Shown: positions 26,821 to 36,722 of the stretch, one piece after another
How positions within the stretch are numbered: the first letter of the stretch is position 1
Layout of the letters: every line of letters starts with the position of its first letter
Assembly: GCA_918797485.1 (NCBI GenBank)
Contig: CAKKNE010000003.1
Location: 806,001-870,000, forward strand
Reading direction: 5' to 3'
From: Pelagomonas calceolata
Taxonomy: Eukaryota > Sar > Pelagophyceae > Pelagomonadales > Pelagomonadaceae
DNA length: 64,000 bases
Made by a program: the position numbers and the translations under genes
Notes under the pieces: generated by a model
What the model saw: only the letters and a program-made list of their open reading frames with translations
What the model was told of the DNA's origin: nothing
The model's database searches: none

Positions 26821-29800
26821 ATGCCGATGTCCAGCAAGGCCTTCCTCGAGGCCACGCGCGCGCGCCAGGCCGAGGAGGCGCAGGCCGCGCGCATGGCGCG
26901 GTATGATGCCCACGTGAAGGCGCAGAGAGCCAAGAAGCGCCTGCGGAACGAGATGCGCGACGCCTTGGATACGCACAACAAGACCTTGGCTGGTAGGGCT
27001 CGGAAGTCCGCCGCTCGCTTAGCCGCGAACCCGCGCACGGGTGGAGCGGCCCCGAGGACGGCGGACGACGAGACCATAAGAAAAGCGTTTGCCCACTTCG
27101 ACAAAGATAATTCGGGTACCATCGACGTGCAGGAGCTCGGTGGTGCGCTACACATGGTTTTAGGGAGAAGGCCGGCCAAAGAGGCCATCCAGAAATTATT
27201 TGAAATTGCTGACGAAGACGGCTCGGGCGAACTAGACTTGCGAGAGTGGACGAAGGTGGCCAAAAGGGGCGAGTTGGTCGACAAAGAAATACTACATCCC
27301 AAATACCGGTTGATGATGGAGATCAAGCGGCGGCGGGCCGGTGAGAGGGACGCGTCGGAGGCGGCGCTCGCGGCGACGTCCGCGCAAATCGAGCAAGCAA
27401 AAAGGGAGGCGGACGCGACGCGCCAGAAGTGGAAGGATGAAGAAGAACGGCGCCTGCGGAACTCCATCGAGAGACGTAAGGTACTGAGAAAGCAACAGCT
27501 CGAACTCAAGAAGAAAAATGATGACATGAAGCGGCGCGACGACAAGCAACGGTTGAAGGAGCGCAAGGCGCGCAAAGCGAAGGTCGCGCAGGACGTCGCG
27601 GACGGCGTCGGCCACGAGCTGTATCGGGCGATGGAAGAAAGGGCGCGCAAGAGGTGTTTAGATGCCATCATCGAAGCTACTTTGACAGATGTGGACCGCG
27701 ACTTCGACAAACGGACATCTACGAGAGCGAATTCGAGGCAGATGTCGCGGTTCTACGTCGGGGCTCGCGAAGACTTGGCCATCCAACAGCAACGCGCCGC
27801 GAAGGCCCGTAAGATCAAGGAGGCCAACAAGCGCGCGAAGCCGGCCTGGTACGCGTCTACGACACCCAAATTCGACGACGTCGAACTCAAAGACCAGACG
27901 GTCTACACGCAGCCGCCCCAAGAAATTCTGGACGCCGTGCAAGACGGAGGTTTCGAAGACATGTCGGAATCAGATGACGACGGAGCCATGCCCGCGGAGC
28001 TGCGCAAGGTGCGCTTCGTCGAAGACGACCTGGACGCGGCGGCGACGCTACTCCAGAACTCGCAGCGACGGCGGACGGCGCGGCTCGAAGTGGCGCAGAA
28101 GCGCCAGATCAATTCCGCGGCGACGTTGCTGCAGAATTCCGAGAGGAGGCGGACGGCTCGCCTGGAAGTGGCGCAGAAGCGGCAGAAACGCGATGATAGT
28201 GCGGCGACGATGCTCCAAGGTTCGGTGCGGAGGCGCAACGCCAAGCAGGAGATCTCGCAGCGAAGACGCAAACGGGACGACGGCGCGGCTACGTTACTGC
28301 AGGGGTCTGTGCGACGGCGCAACGCCCGCGCCGAAGTGGAGCGCCGGCGCGCCGCGACGACGGAGCACAAAGAGTGGCCCGCGTTCGGCCAGAGCTTGAT
28401 AGGCGCGGCGGTCGAGGTCAACGTCGACGGAATGTGGCTCCCGGCCGAGATTGTGGAAGTGGGCGCGGCGCTGGCCGACTTGGACGGCGCGAACGGTGTT
28501 TGTGTGCGCTTTAGTGATGAGACCCATACAATTACAGAGGAGTGGCACGAGTTCGGCAGCGACGAGATCAGGATCATCGAAGCCGCGGCCGAAAACACGC
28601 GCCCGGCCTTCGGCGCGAGTTTAGTAGGCACCTACGTGCAGGTCCACGTCGCGGGGGCCTGGCTCGACGCCGTGGTCGTCGCCGTCGAGGCCGCGATGGC
28701 GGACCACGACCACAGGGACGGTATTTGCATCCAGTACGCCGCCTACCCGTCGGCGGATCCCGAGTGGCACTTGTATGAGAGCGAGGATATTTTATACAGA
28801 CGCCAGGCGCGCGACGACGACTCGTCGCTGCTCACGGCGCCATCCCTGGAACCCCGGGAGGAGGAGAGGCCTGCGACGCCCCTGCGCCTGGCGCCCGCGC
28901 CGGAACAACGCGAGTGGCCCGCCTTCGGCCAGGACTTGCTCGGTGCAAAGGTCAAGGTCAACGTCGCGGGCGCCTGGCTCCGCGCGGAAGTCGTGGAGGT
29001 CGGCGCGGCGCTGGCCGAGCTCGAGGGCGCGAACGGCGTTTGTATTCGCTTTACCGATAACGACGAGCACACGGAGAGCGAGGAGTGGCACGCGCACGGG
29101 TCGGACGAGGTGGTCGTCGTCAAGGCCGCGCGGGCGAACCCGCGGCCGGCGTTCGGCGCGAGCTTGGTCGGGGCCCACGTGCAGGTCCACGTGGCCGGGG
29201 CCTGGCTCGACGCGGTCGTCGTGGCCGTCGAGGCCGCGATGGAGGACCATTCCGGGCGGGACGGCATTTGCATCCAATACTCGAAGTACGCGTCGGCGGA
29301 TCCCGAGTGGCACCTCTACGACAGCGCGGACATTTTGTATCGGCGCCAGGCGACGCCGTCGGCGACGCTGGCGACGCCGCGCGACGACGACTCGTCGCTC
29401 GTCTCGTTCACGGCCTTCCAGGAGCCAATCAAGGAGGACGCGGCGGCGACGCTGCTGCAGTCGTCTCAAAGGCGGCGGACGGCGCGGCGGGAGGTGCAGC
29501 AGCGGCGGCGCGTGCGGGACGACGGTGCGGCGACGATGCTCCAGGGCTCCGTGCGACGGCGCAACGCCAAGCAGGAGGTGTCGCAGCGGCGCCGGCGCCG
29601 CGACGACGGCGCCGCGACGCGGCTCCAGGGTTCCATCCGACGGCGCAACGCGACGCAGGAGGTCGACCGGCGGCGGCGGGCCGCGCACGAGGAGCGCGAG
29701 GCCGCGAGGCTGCGCGCCGAGGCCGACGCGCGGCGCAGCCAGGAGGAGGCCGCCCGCGACGACTCCGCGGCGACGATGCTGCAAGGTTCGGTGCGGCGCC

Positions 29801-31623
29801 GCAATGCGAAGCAAGAGCTGTCGCAGAGACGCCAGGTTCGGGACGACGGCGCGGCTACGAAGTTGCAAGGCTCCGTCCGACGCCGCAACGCGAAGCAAGA
29901 GCTGTCGCAACGGCGCCAGGTGCGGGACGACGGCGCGGCCACGATGCTCCAGGGCTCGGTTCGCCGGCGCAACGCGAAGCAGGAGCTGTCGCAACGGCGC
30001 CAGGTGCGGGACGACGGCGCGGCGACCATGCTCCAGGGCTCGGTACGGAGACGCAACGCGAAGCAAGAGCTGTCGCAACGGCGTAAGGTCCGCGACGACG
30101 GCGCGGCCACGATGCTCCAGGGCTCGGTCCGACGGCGCAACGCCAAGCAGGAGCTGTCGCAACGGCGCCAAGCGCGCGACGACGCGGCCGCCGAGGCCGA
30201 GGCGGCGCGGCGCGCCGAGGCGGCCAAGGCCGAGGCCGACGCGCGCCGCCGCGAGTTCGAGCGCCAGGAGGAGCTGCGCCAGGCCGAGGCCGAGGCCGAG
30301 CTCCGGAAGGCCCGCGAGGCGGCCGAGGCGCGCCGGCGCGAGGAGGACCAAGAGAGAGAGCGCGTCGAGAAGGAGCGGCGCGCGGCCGACGAAGCCCGGC
30401 GCCGCGAGTTCGAGGCGAAGGAGCGGTCGCTGCAGCGCCCGACGTCGCGCGGCACGGTGTCCTTCTCGCCGGAGGTCGAGCGCGACGCGGCGCCCGAGTT
30501 TTATTGGAGATCAAGAAGGGTGGCCGAGGGCGACGTGCCCGTGCCGAAGCCGCCGGGCCGCGGCCTGTGCATCGCGAGGGCGCGGCGGGCCTTCGAGGCC
30601 GAGTCGGAGCAGGAGCTCCCGCTCGCCGACGGCGACCGCGTCCTCATCCGCTACGCGGAGCACCACCCGTCGCCGGGCTGGATCTTCGCCGCGATGCGCG
30701 GCAAGGCGGGCTACGTGCCCCGCAACTACCTCATCATCGTCGACGACGCGGCCGAGGCGCCCGTACCGGCGCCGCGGAAGCGCGACTTCGACCGGGCGCG
30801 GACGCCGCCGTCGCCCGGGTCGCGCCGCCGCGACTTCGACCGCGCGCGGACGCCGCCGACGCCCCCGAAGACGCCGCCTCCGCCAAAAACGCCTCCCACG
30901 ACGGCGGCGCCCTTCTTCGCGCCGCCGTCGCCCGACGAGGACGCCGACGAGCGCTCGGACGTCCTGGCGCCGCTGCCGCAGGACGACCTCCGCCGGTCGT
31001 CTTCAAGCAGACGCCGCGCGGCCGAGGAGGACGAGAACGTCATCGAGGACAGCCAGGCGAAGTTATACATAGCGTGCCAGCGCGGCGAGTTCGCCGTGGC
31101 GCGGCGCTGCGTGAAATATGGCGCGGACCCGGACCGGCCGAACGAGCACGGCTTCACGCCCTTGTTTTTGGCCTGCGAGAACGGCCACTTCGACGTCGCG
31201 CTGTTTTTGGTGCGGGACTGCGGCGCCGACGTCGACGAAGGGGCCAGCGCTTCCGGAAGAACGCCGCTCCACGAGGCGTGCTACGGCGGGCACCTCGAGC
31301 TGTGCAAGATGCTGCTGGCGTTTGGGGCCATGCTCATCGAGGACGAGGACGGCGACACGCCCTTGCAGGACGCCGAGAGCGAGGGCCACGCGGAGATCGT
31401 CGAGCTCATCATGGAGCACAAGGCGCGCGCCGCCGCCGCGCGCCAGGAGCTGCCCGACGGCTGGGAGGAGGTCTTCGACCCCGAGTCGGGCCAGTACTTC
31501 TACTTCCACGAGGCCTCGGAGGCGACGCAGTGGGAGCGGCCGGTCGCGGCTCCTCCCGAGCGGCCGGCCACGTCGGCGTCGTCGCCCGAGCGGCCAGACA
31601 GTACGGGCTTCCTCGGTGTGTAA
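26821..31623 (+). CDS. Giant EF-hand/IQ-like/Tudor-like/SH3/ankyrin/WW scaffold
   Basis: 1,600 residues without a needed intron. Order: an EF-hand pair near 89-155 (DKDNSGTIDVQEL and DEDGSGELDLREW, both with good calcium ligands); long charged coiled coil to about 400; twelve IQ-like units in two groups (AATMLQGSVRRRNAKQE), in the second group as a 28-residue repeat; between the groups, four Tudor/agenet-like blocks starting near 517 (WPAFGQSLIGAAVEV, then GVCVRFSD); an SH3 domain near 1250-1310 (ARRAFEAESEQELPLADGD); ankyrin repeats near 1410-1530; and a WW domain near 1542-1575 (LPDGWEEVFDPESGQYFYF). IQ-like units could bind calmodulin-type proteins. A cytoskeletal or flagellar scaffold is inference. 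ATG at 26821 is the first in frame. Confidence 0.8.
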   Translation: MPMSSKAFLEATRARQAEEAQAARMARYDAHVKAQRAKKRLRNEMRDALDTHNKTLAGRARKSAARLAANPRTGGAAPRTADDETIRKAFAHFDKDNSGTIDVQELGGALHMVLGRRPAKEAIQKLFEIADEDGSGELDLREWTKVAKRGELVDKEILHPKYRLMMEIKRRRAGERDASEAALAATSAQIEQAKREADATRQKWKDEEERRLRNSIERRKVLRKQQLELKKKNDDMKRRDDKQRLKERKARKAKVAQDVADGVGHELYRAMEERARKRCLDAIIEATLTDVDRDFDKRTSTRANSRQMSRFYVGAREDLAIQQQRAAKARKIKEANKRAKPAWYASTTPKFDDVELKDQTVYTQPPQEILDAVQDGGFEDMSESDDDGAMPAELRKVRFVEDDLDAAATLLQNSQRRRTARLEVAQKRQINSAATLLQNSERRRTARLEVAQKRQKRDDSAATMLQGSVRRRNAKQEISQRRRKRDDGAATLLQGSVRRRNARAEVERRRAATTEHKEWPAFGQSLIGAAVEVNVDGMWLPAEIVEVGAALADLDGANGVCVRFSDETHTITEEWHEFGSDEIRIIEAAAENTRPAFGASLVGTYVQVHVAGAWLDAVVVAVEAAMADHDHRDGICIQYAAYPSADPEWHLYESEDILYRRQARDDDSSLLTAPSLEPREEERPATPLRLAPAPEQREWPAFGQDLLGAKVKVNVAGAWLRAEVVEVGAALAELEGANGVCIRFTDNDEHTESEEWHAHGSDEVVVVKAARANPRPAFGASLVGAHVQVHVAGAWLDAVVVAVEAAMEDHSGRDGICIQYSKYASADPEWHLYDSADILYRRQATPSATLATPRDDDSSLVSFTAFQEPIKEDAAATLLQSSQRRRTARREVQQRRRVRDDGAATMLQGSVRRRNAKQEVSQRRRRRDDGAATRLQGSIRRRNATQEVDRRRRAAHEEREAARLRAEADARRSQEEAARDDSAATMLQGSVRRRNAKQELSQRRQVRDDGAATKLQGSVRRRNAKQELSQRRQVRDDGAATMLQGSVRRRNAKQELSQRRQVRDDGAATMLQGSVRRRNAKQELSQRRKVRDDGAATMLQGSVRRRNAKQELSQRRQARDDAAAEAEAARRAEAAKAEADARRREFERQEELRQAEAEAELRKAREAAEARRREEDQERERVEKERRAADEARRREFEAKERSLQRPTSRGTVSFSPEVERDAAPEFYWRSRRVAEGDVPVPKPPGRGLCIARARRAFEAESEQELPLADGDRVLIRYAEHHPSPGWIFAAMRGKAGYVPRNYLIIVDDAAEAPVPAPRKRDFDRARTPPSPGSRRRDFDRARTPPTPPKTPPPPKTPPTTAAPFFAPPSPDEDADERSDVLAPLPQDDLRRSSSSRRRAAEEDENVIEDSQAKLYIACQRGEFAVARRCVKYGADPDRPNEHGFTPLFLACENGHFDVALFLVRDCGADVDEGASASGRTPLHEACYGGHLELCKMLLAFGAMLIEDEDGDTPLQDAESEGHAEIVELIMEHKARAAAARQELPDGWEEVFDPESGQYFYFHEASEATQWERPVAAPPERPATSASSPERPDSTGFLGV
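29449..30180 (+). repeat. IQ-like tandem repeat, 84-nt unit
   Basis: Eight units encoding DDGAATMLQGSVRRRNAKQE-type sequence. Five at 29758-30180 are near-identical at the DNA level with an 84-nt period, suggesting recent duplication; the first three are more diverged. Confidence 0.8.
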
Positions 31624-31929
31624 TTTAATCTAGAACGTACGTCGTAGATGCGCGCGCGGAAGAGCTTTACACTACGCGGTGAAAGGGAGTTGGAGGAGTG
31701 CCTACTCCGTCGAGCGCGCGAGCGCGCGTGCGGGGCCCCGCAGGATTTTCGATAAGAGTGCGCGGAACGCCTCGTGTCTCGCATCTCCGCGGGGCCCCAG
31801 TGGCTGCCATAGAACTCAGTAACGCTCCTCTCGCGAGTACCACTTGCGTGGGCAGCCGCCTGCCACCGCTGGGATCGCTGGGCTGCCCTTTCATCTGAGC
31901 ACATGGAGGTATCATAAGCGCTGGGAGCG
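31624..31929. other. Intergenic region, 306 bp
   Basis: Between two plus-strand genes; it is richer in AT around 31620-31690. No gene, motif copy or RNA seen. Confidence 0.6.
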
Positions 31930-34900
31930 ATGTCAGGGTTCGAGCTGCCCGTTTTAATCGCGGCCGGCAGCGCCGCTGCCAGCGCCGCCAAACCGTACTG
32001 CAAAAAACTTGCTGAAAAAATACAAGAGTTCGTCTTGAAGCGGGCTGAAAAGGAGGTAGACGAGCGCGTCTTCCGCAAGGGCGAGAAAGCCGAGTTCGAG
32101 AGCGGGCTCAGAGACCTCGCAGGCCTTCTGGAGAGCGTGGTGTCGAATCCGGCGGTCGACGACCCATCTGTCAGGGACATGCTGGATGGACTCGGAAAGT
32201 CGATCAAGGTCGCCGCGGACGCGAAATACACAGAGGGACGCGAAGATGCGCTAAAAATTATTGACCAGCGCAAGAATAATTTGATGCTGGCACTTCTCAA
32301 CGTGACGTCCGCGAGGGTGCTGACGTCCGCTGGCAGAGATGGACAGGGCGGAATTGAAACGCTTTACACGTATACCGGGATTCCCCCGAGCAAGAGCGCG
32401 TCTTTCCTCGGTGGTGGCGCCTTTGCTACGGTGCACACGATGCGAAATGCGGGCGACAAGCTGATCTACGCGGTGAAGCTGACCATGATTAAGGGGGCAA
32501 CGCAGAAGGGCATTACCGTGGAGAAGCTCCGGGAGGAGGCCGTGCGGCTTCACTCGCTGAACCATTTTAACATCGTCCGCTACTACGCGGCCTTCACCTT
32601 CAAGGACGACTTCGACTACTTCGCGATAGTAATGGAGCACTTGACCGGTGGCTCGCTGCTAGATCGTCTAGAGAAGACCACCGGCGCGCTCACGAGCGAC
32701 GAGGCCCCCGACACCGCGAAATGGGCTCGCCAGGTCGCGTCGGCCCTCGCGCACATGCACGCGCAACGAATGCAGCACCGCGACCTCAAGCCCGACAACG
32801 TGCTCTTCAATGGGGCCGGCGACGCGAAAGTCATCGACCTCGGGCTCGCTATTGTTCTCAAGAAGAAGTCTAGGGTGTCGTCTAGGGGCGGCGCCAACGC
32901 CGTCGGCGCGCTGCTCTACCAGTCGCCGGAGAAAGCGCGCGGCGGCGCTTACGACGAGAAGGATGACGTCTGGGCCCTGGGTTGCATGCTCGCGGGAGCG
33001 GTGACGGGCCGGTCGCTCGAGGCACGCGATGACAAAGGGGCCGGCCTCCTCTCAAAGGACGAAACCAAAGTAAAGGAGCTAGTCCGCGAATCTAAAAGAG
33101 TGTCGCCCAAATTCGGCGGCCTCGTCGCCGAGATGCTCAAGTGGAATCCGAGGGCGCGGCCCACGGCCGCAAGCGTTGAAGAGTCGCTCCGGCTCGGGAA
33201 GCCGCTTTCGCCCGACGATGTTACGGTCGAGGAGACGCGCGACACGCCCAAGTCGACGAATAGCATCGTTAAGCGAATCTTTGGATGCTGTCTGGCTGAC
33301 CAGTCCGCGCTCGCCGAAGCGAAAGCCGGCAAGGAGAAAACGCAGCGCGAGGCGGCGGCGACTGCCGAAGCGAAACGGAGACGCGCTGCCGCCGAAGCCA
33401 AGGCCGCCGAGGCGGAACGAAAGCTTCGCGACGCCGAAGCAAAAGCCACCAGGGAAGGACGGCTTCGCGAGGCGGCGGCGGCCGCCGAAGCGGAACGGAG
33501 ACGCGCTGCCGCCGCCGAGGCCGAGCGGAGGCGCCGCGCCGCCGAAGCGGAGACCAACGAAGAGAAGCGGCAGCGGCTCGTTGCCGAGGCCAGGGCCGCG
33601 GAGGCGGAACGAAAGCTTCGCGTCGCCGAAGCGAGGGCCGCCGAGGAGCGGCGGCAACGTGCAGCCGAAGACGAAGCGGAACGGCAACGCCGGGCGAGAG
33701 TCAAAGCCGCCAAGGATGAAGAGGAGAAGCGACAGCGCCGCGCCGAAAAAATCGACCTGTCCAAGCTCGCCTTAGTGCGGACGCTGGAAGGGCACTCACA
33801 TGTCGTGCGTTGCGGCGTCCACTGTACTTTTGTGATGATGCGTCTTCGTCGTAGGTCAATTGCGTTGCGGTCTCTCCGGACGGGCGGCGCGTCGTGTCTG
33901 GGTCGACGGACCGCACGCTCAAGGTGTGGGACGTGGCGACGGGGAAATGCGTGGCGACGCTGAAAGGGCGATCTAAGATCGTGCATTGCGGCGTCCACTG
34001 TACTTTTGTGATAATCTGTCGTCGTTGCAGGTCCTTGGCGTTGCCGTGTTTCCGGACGGGCGGCGGGTCGTTTCTTGTGATGGGGGTGGTAATACGCCAG
34101 GAAGGCTCAAGGTGTGGGACCTGGCGACCGGCGAGTGCGTGGCGACGCTGGAAGGGCACTCGCGTTTCGTGCGTTGCGGAGTCCACTGTACTTTTGCGAT
34201 GATGTGTCTTCGTCGTAGGTCCATAGCGTTGCCGTGTTTCCGGACGGGCGGCGCGTCGTGTCTGGGTCGGACGACGAGACGCTCAAGGTCTGGGACGTCG
34301 AGACCGGCGAATGCCTGGCGACGCTGCAAGGGCACTCGGACAACGTGCGTTGCGGCGTCCACTGTACTTTTGTGATGATCTGGCTTCGTCGTAGGTCAAG
34401 TGCGTTGCCGTGTTTCCGGACGGGCGGCGCGTCGTGTCTGGGTCGTGGAAAGAGCTCAAGGTCTGGGACGTCGAGACCGGCGAATGCGTGGCGACGTTGG
34501 AAGGGCACTCTGACGGAGTGCGTTGCGGCGTCCGCTGTACTTTTGTGTTGATTTGTGTTCGTCGTAGGTCTTTGACGTTGCGGTGTTTCCGGACGGGCGG
34601 CGCGTCGTGTCTGCGTCGGGCGACGAGACGCTCAAGGTGTGGGACGTGGCGACGGGCGAATGCCTGGCGACGCTGCAAGGGCACTCGGATTTTGTGCGTT
34701 GCGGCGTCCGCTGTACTTTTGTGATGATGTGCCTTCGTCGTAGGTCCGCGGCGTTGCCGTGTTTCCGGACGGGCGGCGCGTCGTGTCTGGGTCGGAGGAC
34801 GAGACGCTGAAGGTCTGGGACGTCGAGACCGGCAAATGCGTGGCGACGCTGGAAGGGCACTCGTTGGACGTACGTTGCGGCGTCCGCTGTACTTTTGTGA

Positions 34901-35003
34901 TGATCTGGCTTCGGCGTAGGTCTATGGCGTTGCCGTGTTTCCGGACGGGCGGCGCCTCGTGTCTGCGTCGCGCGACAGCACGCTCAAGCTGTTCGCGTGC
35001 TAG
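31930..35003 (+). CDS. Protein kinase with coiled coil and seven WD40 repeats
   Basis: Eight exons (31930..33804, 33855..33980, 34031..34168, 34219..34344, 34395..34517, 34568..34693, 34744..34869, 34920..35003) give 907 residues with every junction in phase 0. Residues 1-150 are helical with a hydrophobic start. The kinase covers about 155-430: glycine loop [14 protein letters not shown] lysine, [11 protein letters not shown] near 283, and VIDLGLA in place of the usual DFG, still keeping the metal-binding Asp. Then come about 155 residues of Ala/Glu/Arg coiled coil and WD40 blades ([19 protein letters not shown], then [18 protein letters not shown]). Such kinase-WD40 proteins are common in bacteria and rarer in eukaryotes; targets are unknown. 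The last blade ends TLKLFAC. Confidence 0.85.
33805..34919 (+). repeat. Seven 50-nt introns, one per WD40 blade
   Basis: Introns at 33805..33854, 33981..34030, 34169..34218, 34345..34394, 34518..34567, 34694..34743 and 34870..34919 are all exactly 50 nt. They share GTGCGTTGCGGCGTCC at the start (GTACG in the last), a CTGTACTTTTGTG core and a CGTCGTAG-like end. All sit at the same codon before the VAVFPDG strand. The exon between them is usually 126 nt, so the unit is 176 nt. Confidence 0.9.
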
Positions 35004-35074
35004 GGCTCTAACTTCTAGTTGAGGCCACTCGCCATCGCCGCAGACACTCAGGCTCGAAACATAGACTTAGGAGA

Positions 35075-35740
35075 CTACTTCAGCCGCTCGATGAGCTGGC
35101 TCAGCTTGTTCTCGTCCGCGCCCGAGAAGCGCTCGATCTCCTTCCCGCCCTTGAAGAACACGAAGGTGGGCATCGACGAGACGCCGTGCGCCTGCGACAC
35201 GGGCTTCGCGGCGTCGACGTCGACGGCGTAGAAGCCGACGCCGCCGTAGCGGTCGGAAATCTTCGCGAACTTGGGCTTGATCTGCATGCAGGGCCCGCAC
35301 CACGACGCCCAGAAGTCCACGACGGTCAGCTTCGAGGATGCAATAGCTCTCTTCATCTCGGCCGCCGTCTTGATGGGCTTGACGCGGCCGCCCTCCATCT
35401 GCTTGAGGTCGTCGACGCTGATCGTGCGGCCGCCTCTACCTCTATTCATGCGCGACGCCTTCTTCGCCGGGGCCGCCGCGGGCGCCGCGGCCGACGCCTG
35501 GGCCGCGGCCGATGCGACGCCGTAGTTACCGCCGAACGCCGGGTCGAAGAATGATGCGATGAAATCCATGATCTTGCCGAGCAGCGACCGCTTCGGGCTC
35601 AGGACTTTGGCACCGGCGCCGCCGCGCAGGGAGAGCATGCAGGAGGTGAGCTTGCTTGGCCTCACGTGCAGCGCTGGCTTCGTTCTAGCAGCGGCCGCCG
35701 CAGCGATCGTGAGAAGACATAATGAGGCTGTCCGCATCAT
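35075..35740 (-). CDS. Secretory or plastid thioredoxin-like protein
   Basis: 221 residues. The C-terminal 110 residues are a thioredoxin domain with the active site FWASWCGPCMQIKPKF and the cis-proline SSMPTFVFFK. It would reduce disulfides of target proteins. The N-terminus (MMRTASLCLLTIAAAAAA) is a signal peptide, followed by about 80 residues rich in Ala/Lys (AQASAAAPAAAPAKKASR) before the thioredoxin fold. The leader suggests secretory-pathway entry, and heterokont plastid import is possible. The start is the first of two adjacent ATGs. Confidence 0.85.
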   Translation of the reverse strand: MMRTASLCLLTIAAAAAARTKPALHVRPSKLTSCMLSLRGGAGAKVLSPKRSLLGKIMDFIASFFDPAFGGNYGVASAAAQASAAAPAAAPAKKASRMNRGRGGRTISVDDLKQMEGGRVKPIKTAAEMKRAIASSKLTVVDFWASWCGPCMQIKPKFAKISDRYGGVGFYAVDVDAAKPVSQAHGVSSMPTFVFFKGGKEIERFSGADENKLSQLIERLK

Positions 35741-35888
35741 AAATGGCTTGCGTTTTGATGGCCTCGCCTGCCTTGTTGTGATGCTGCTGCAGCAACCAGG
35801 CCTCCGCGCGTCCCTGTGATTCCTCCTCTTCGGCCTTCGAGGGAATCGTAGAAGGGGCCTTTTGAATGGTAGATTTACCTTTGGGCAT
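35685..35888 (-). CDS. Possible 67-residue small protein
   Basis: ATG at 35886-35888 opens MPKGKSTIQKAPSTIPSKAEEEE and 44 more residues; it is hydrophilic and Lys/Glu-rich. It overlaps the start of the thioredoxin gene in another frame by 56 bp. It could be an upstream open frame of the thioredoxin transcript or a separate small protein. No family recognised. Confidence 0.25.
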   Translation of the reverse strand: MPKGKSTIQKAPSTIPSKAEEEESQGRAEAWLLQQHHNKAGEAIKTQAIYDADSLIMSSHDRCGGRC

Positions 35889-36095
35889 GCGGTGAACGTG
35901 CGGGTGCTTCAGGAGCTTTATTTTTGATCTCGAAAAAAAGGCCTATTGCGAGGCGTTCAGGGCAGTAGATTGGCGCCTCGCCGTCCTATCGCACCGGCAC
36001 AGACGTCTGTACTTGGCTGCAGCCGCTTGCGGCAAATCCGTACGCCGCGCAGACCGTATTTGGCAGCCTTTGTCCTTTCAGCAACTTCAGCAAGC
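35741..36095. other. Divergent intergenic region, 355 bp
   Basis: Between the thioredoxin gene (-) and the PDZ-like gene (+). It includes the possible small open frame to 35888 and an AT-rich stretch at 35915-35945. Confidence 0.5.
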
Positions 36096-36653
36096 ATGCC
36101 GGACCCAGTCTCAGTCGGGATCGCCGTCGGCGTCGCCACGGGCGCAGCCGCCATCGCGCAGTCGCGCCTGCAAGCCGCCCGCGACGCGAAGGCTGCCGAA
36201 CGCGACGCGTCGACCATCAGCGGGATCCTGAAGGAGATGTCGCTGACCACCTCGCGGGTCCGACAAGGGACCTCAGCGGCCTACGGCCGCCTGGCGAGCG
36301 GCTCGACGCCGCGGCGGCCGAGTTTGACGCGGCGGCCGTCGGCGAAACGGGTACCTATCTTTTCGTACGGCGAAATAGCTGGTTTGAGCGTGCGGTTGCC
36401 TGCCGACGGCAAAACATGTGGACCAAAGGGGTTGCTCGTCACCGACGCGCTGCGTGGCCAGTGGGCGCACCAGTGCGGCGTTCAGGCCGGCGCGCGTTTG
36501 ATCGCGATCGACGGCACGCGCCTCGAGGGCCTCGACGCGGCCGAGATCCGGTTGGCCGCGTCCAGGGCGTCGCGGCCACTCTGGCTCGACGTCCAGCCCG
36601 GCGGGCACGCGCCGACCGGCGACGCGCTGTCCGGCGCGCACCTGCTGCTGTGA
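36096..36653 (+). CDS. PDZ-like protein
   Basis: 185 residues. A hydrophobic Ala/Gly segment (VGIAVGVATGAAAIA) starts the protein and may be a membrane anchor. Residues 90-165 fit a PDZ domain: LSVRLPADGKTCGPKGLLVTDALRGQWAHQ-like first part, then GVQAGARLIAIDGTRL as the typical G-x-x-x-G-D-x-I motif, and a closing DAAEIRLA helix. PDZ domains bind protein C-termini. No partner is suggested by the neighbours. Ends HLLL. Confidence 0.55.
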   Translation: MPDPVSVGIAVGVATGAAAIAQSRLQAARDAKAAERDASTISGILKEMSLTTSRVRQGTSAAYGRLASGSTPRRPSLTRRPSAKRVPIFSYGEIAGLSVRLPADGKTCGPKGLLVTDALRGQWAHQCGVQAGARLIAIDGTRLEGLDAAEIRLAASRASRPLWLDVQPGGHAPTGDALSGAHLLL

Positions 36654-36722
36654 CGCGCGCGATGTCCGAGGCGCTAGAGCGCCGCCGCGTGCGATAAGTA
36701 TATGTAGTAAACAACATTCTCC

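Noticed and set aside
29085-30086. Long Ala/Gly/Arg open frames in other frames of the IQ-like array
   Set aside because: They are shadows caused by GC-rich repeated codons of the real frame.
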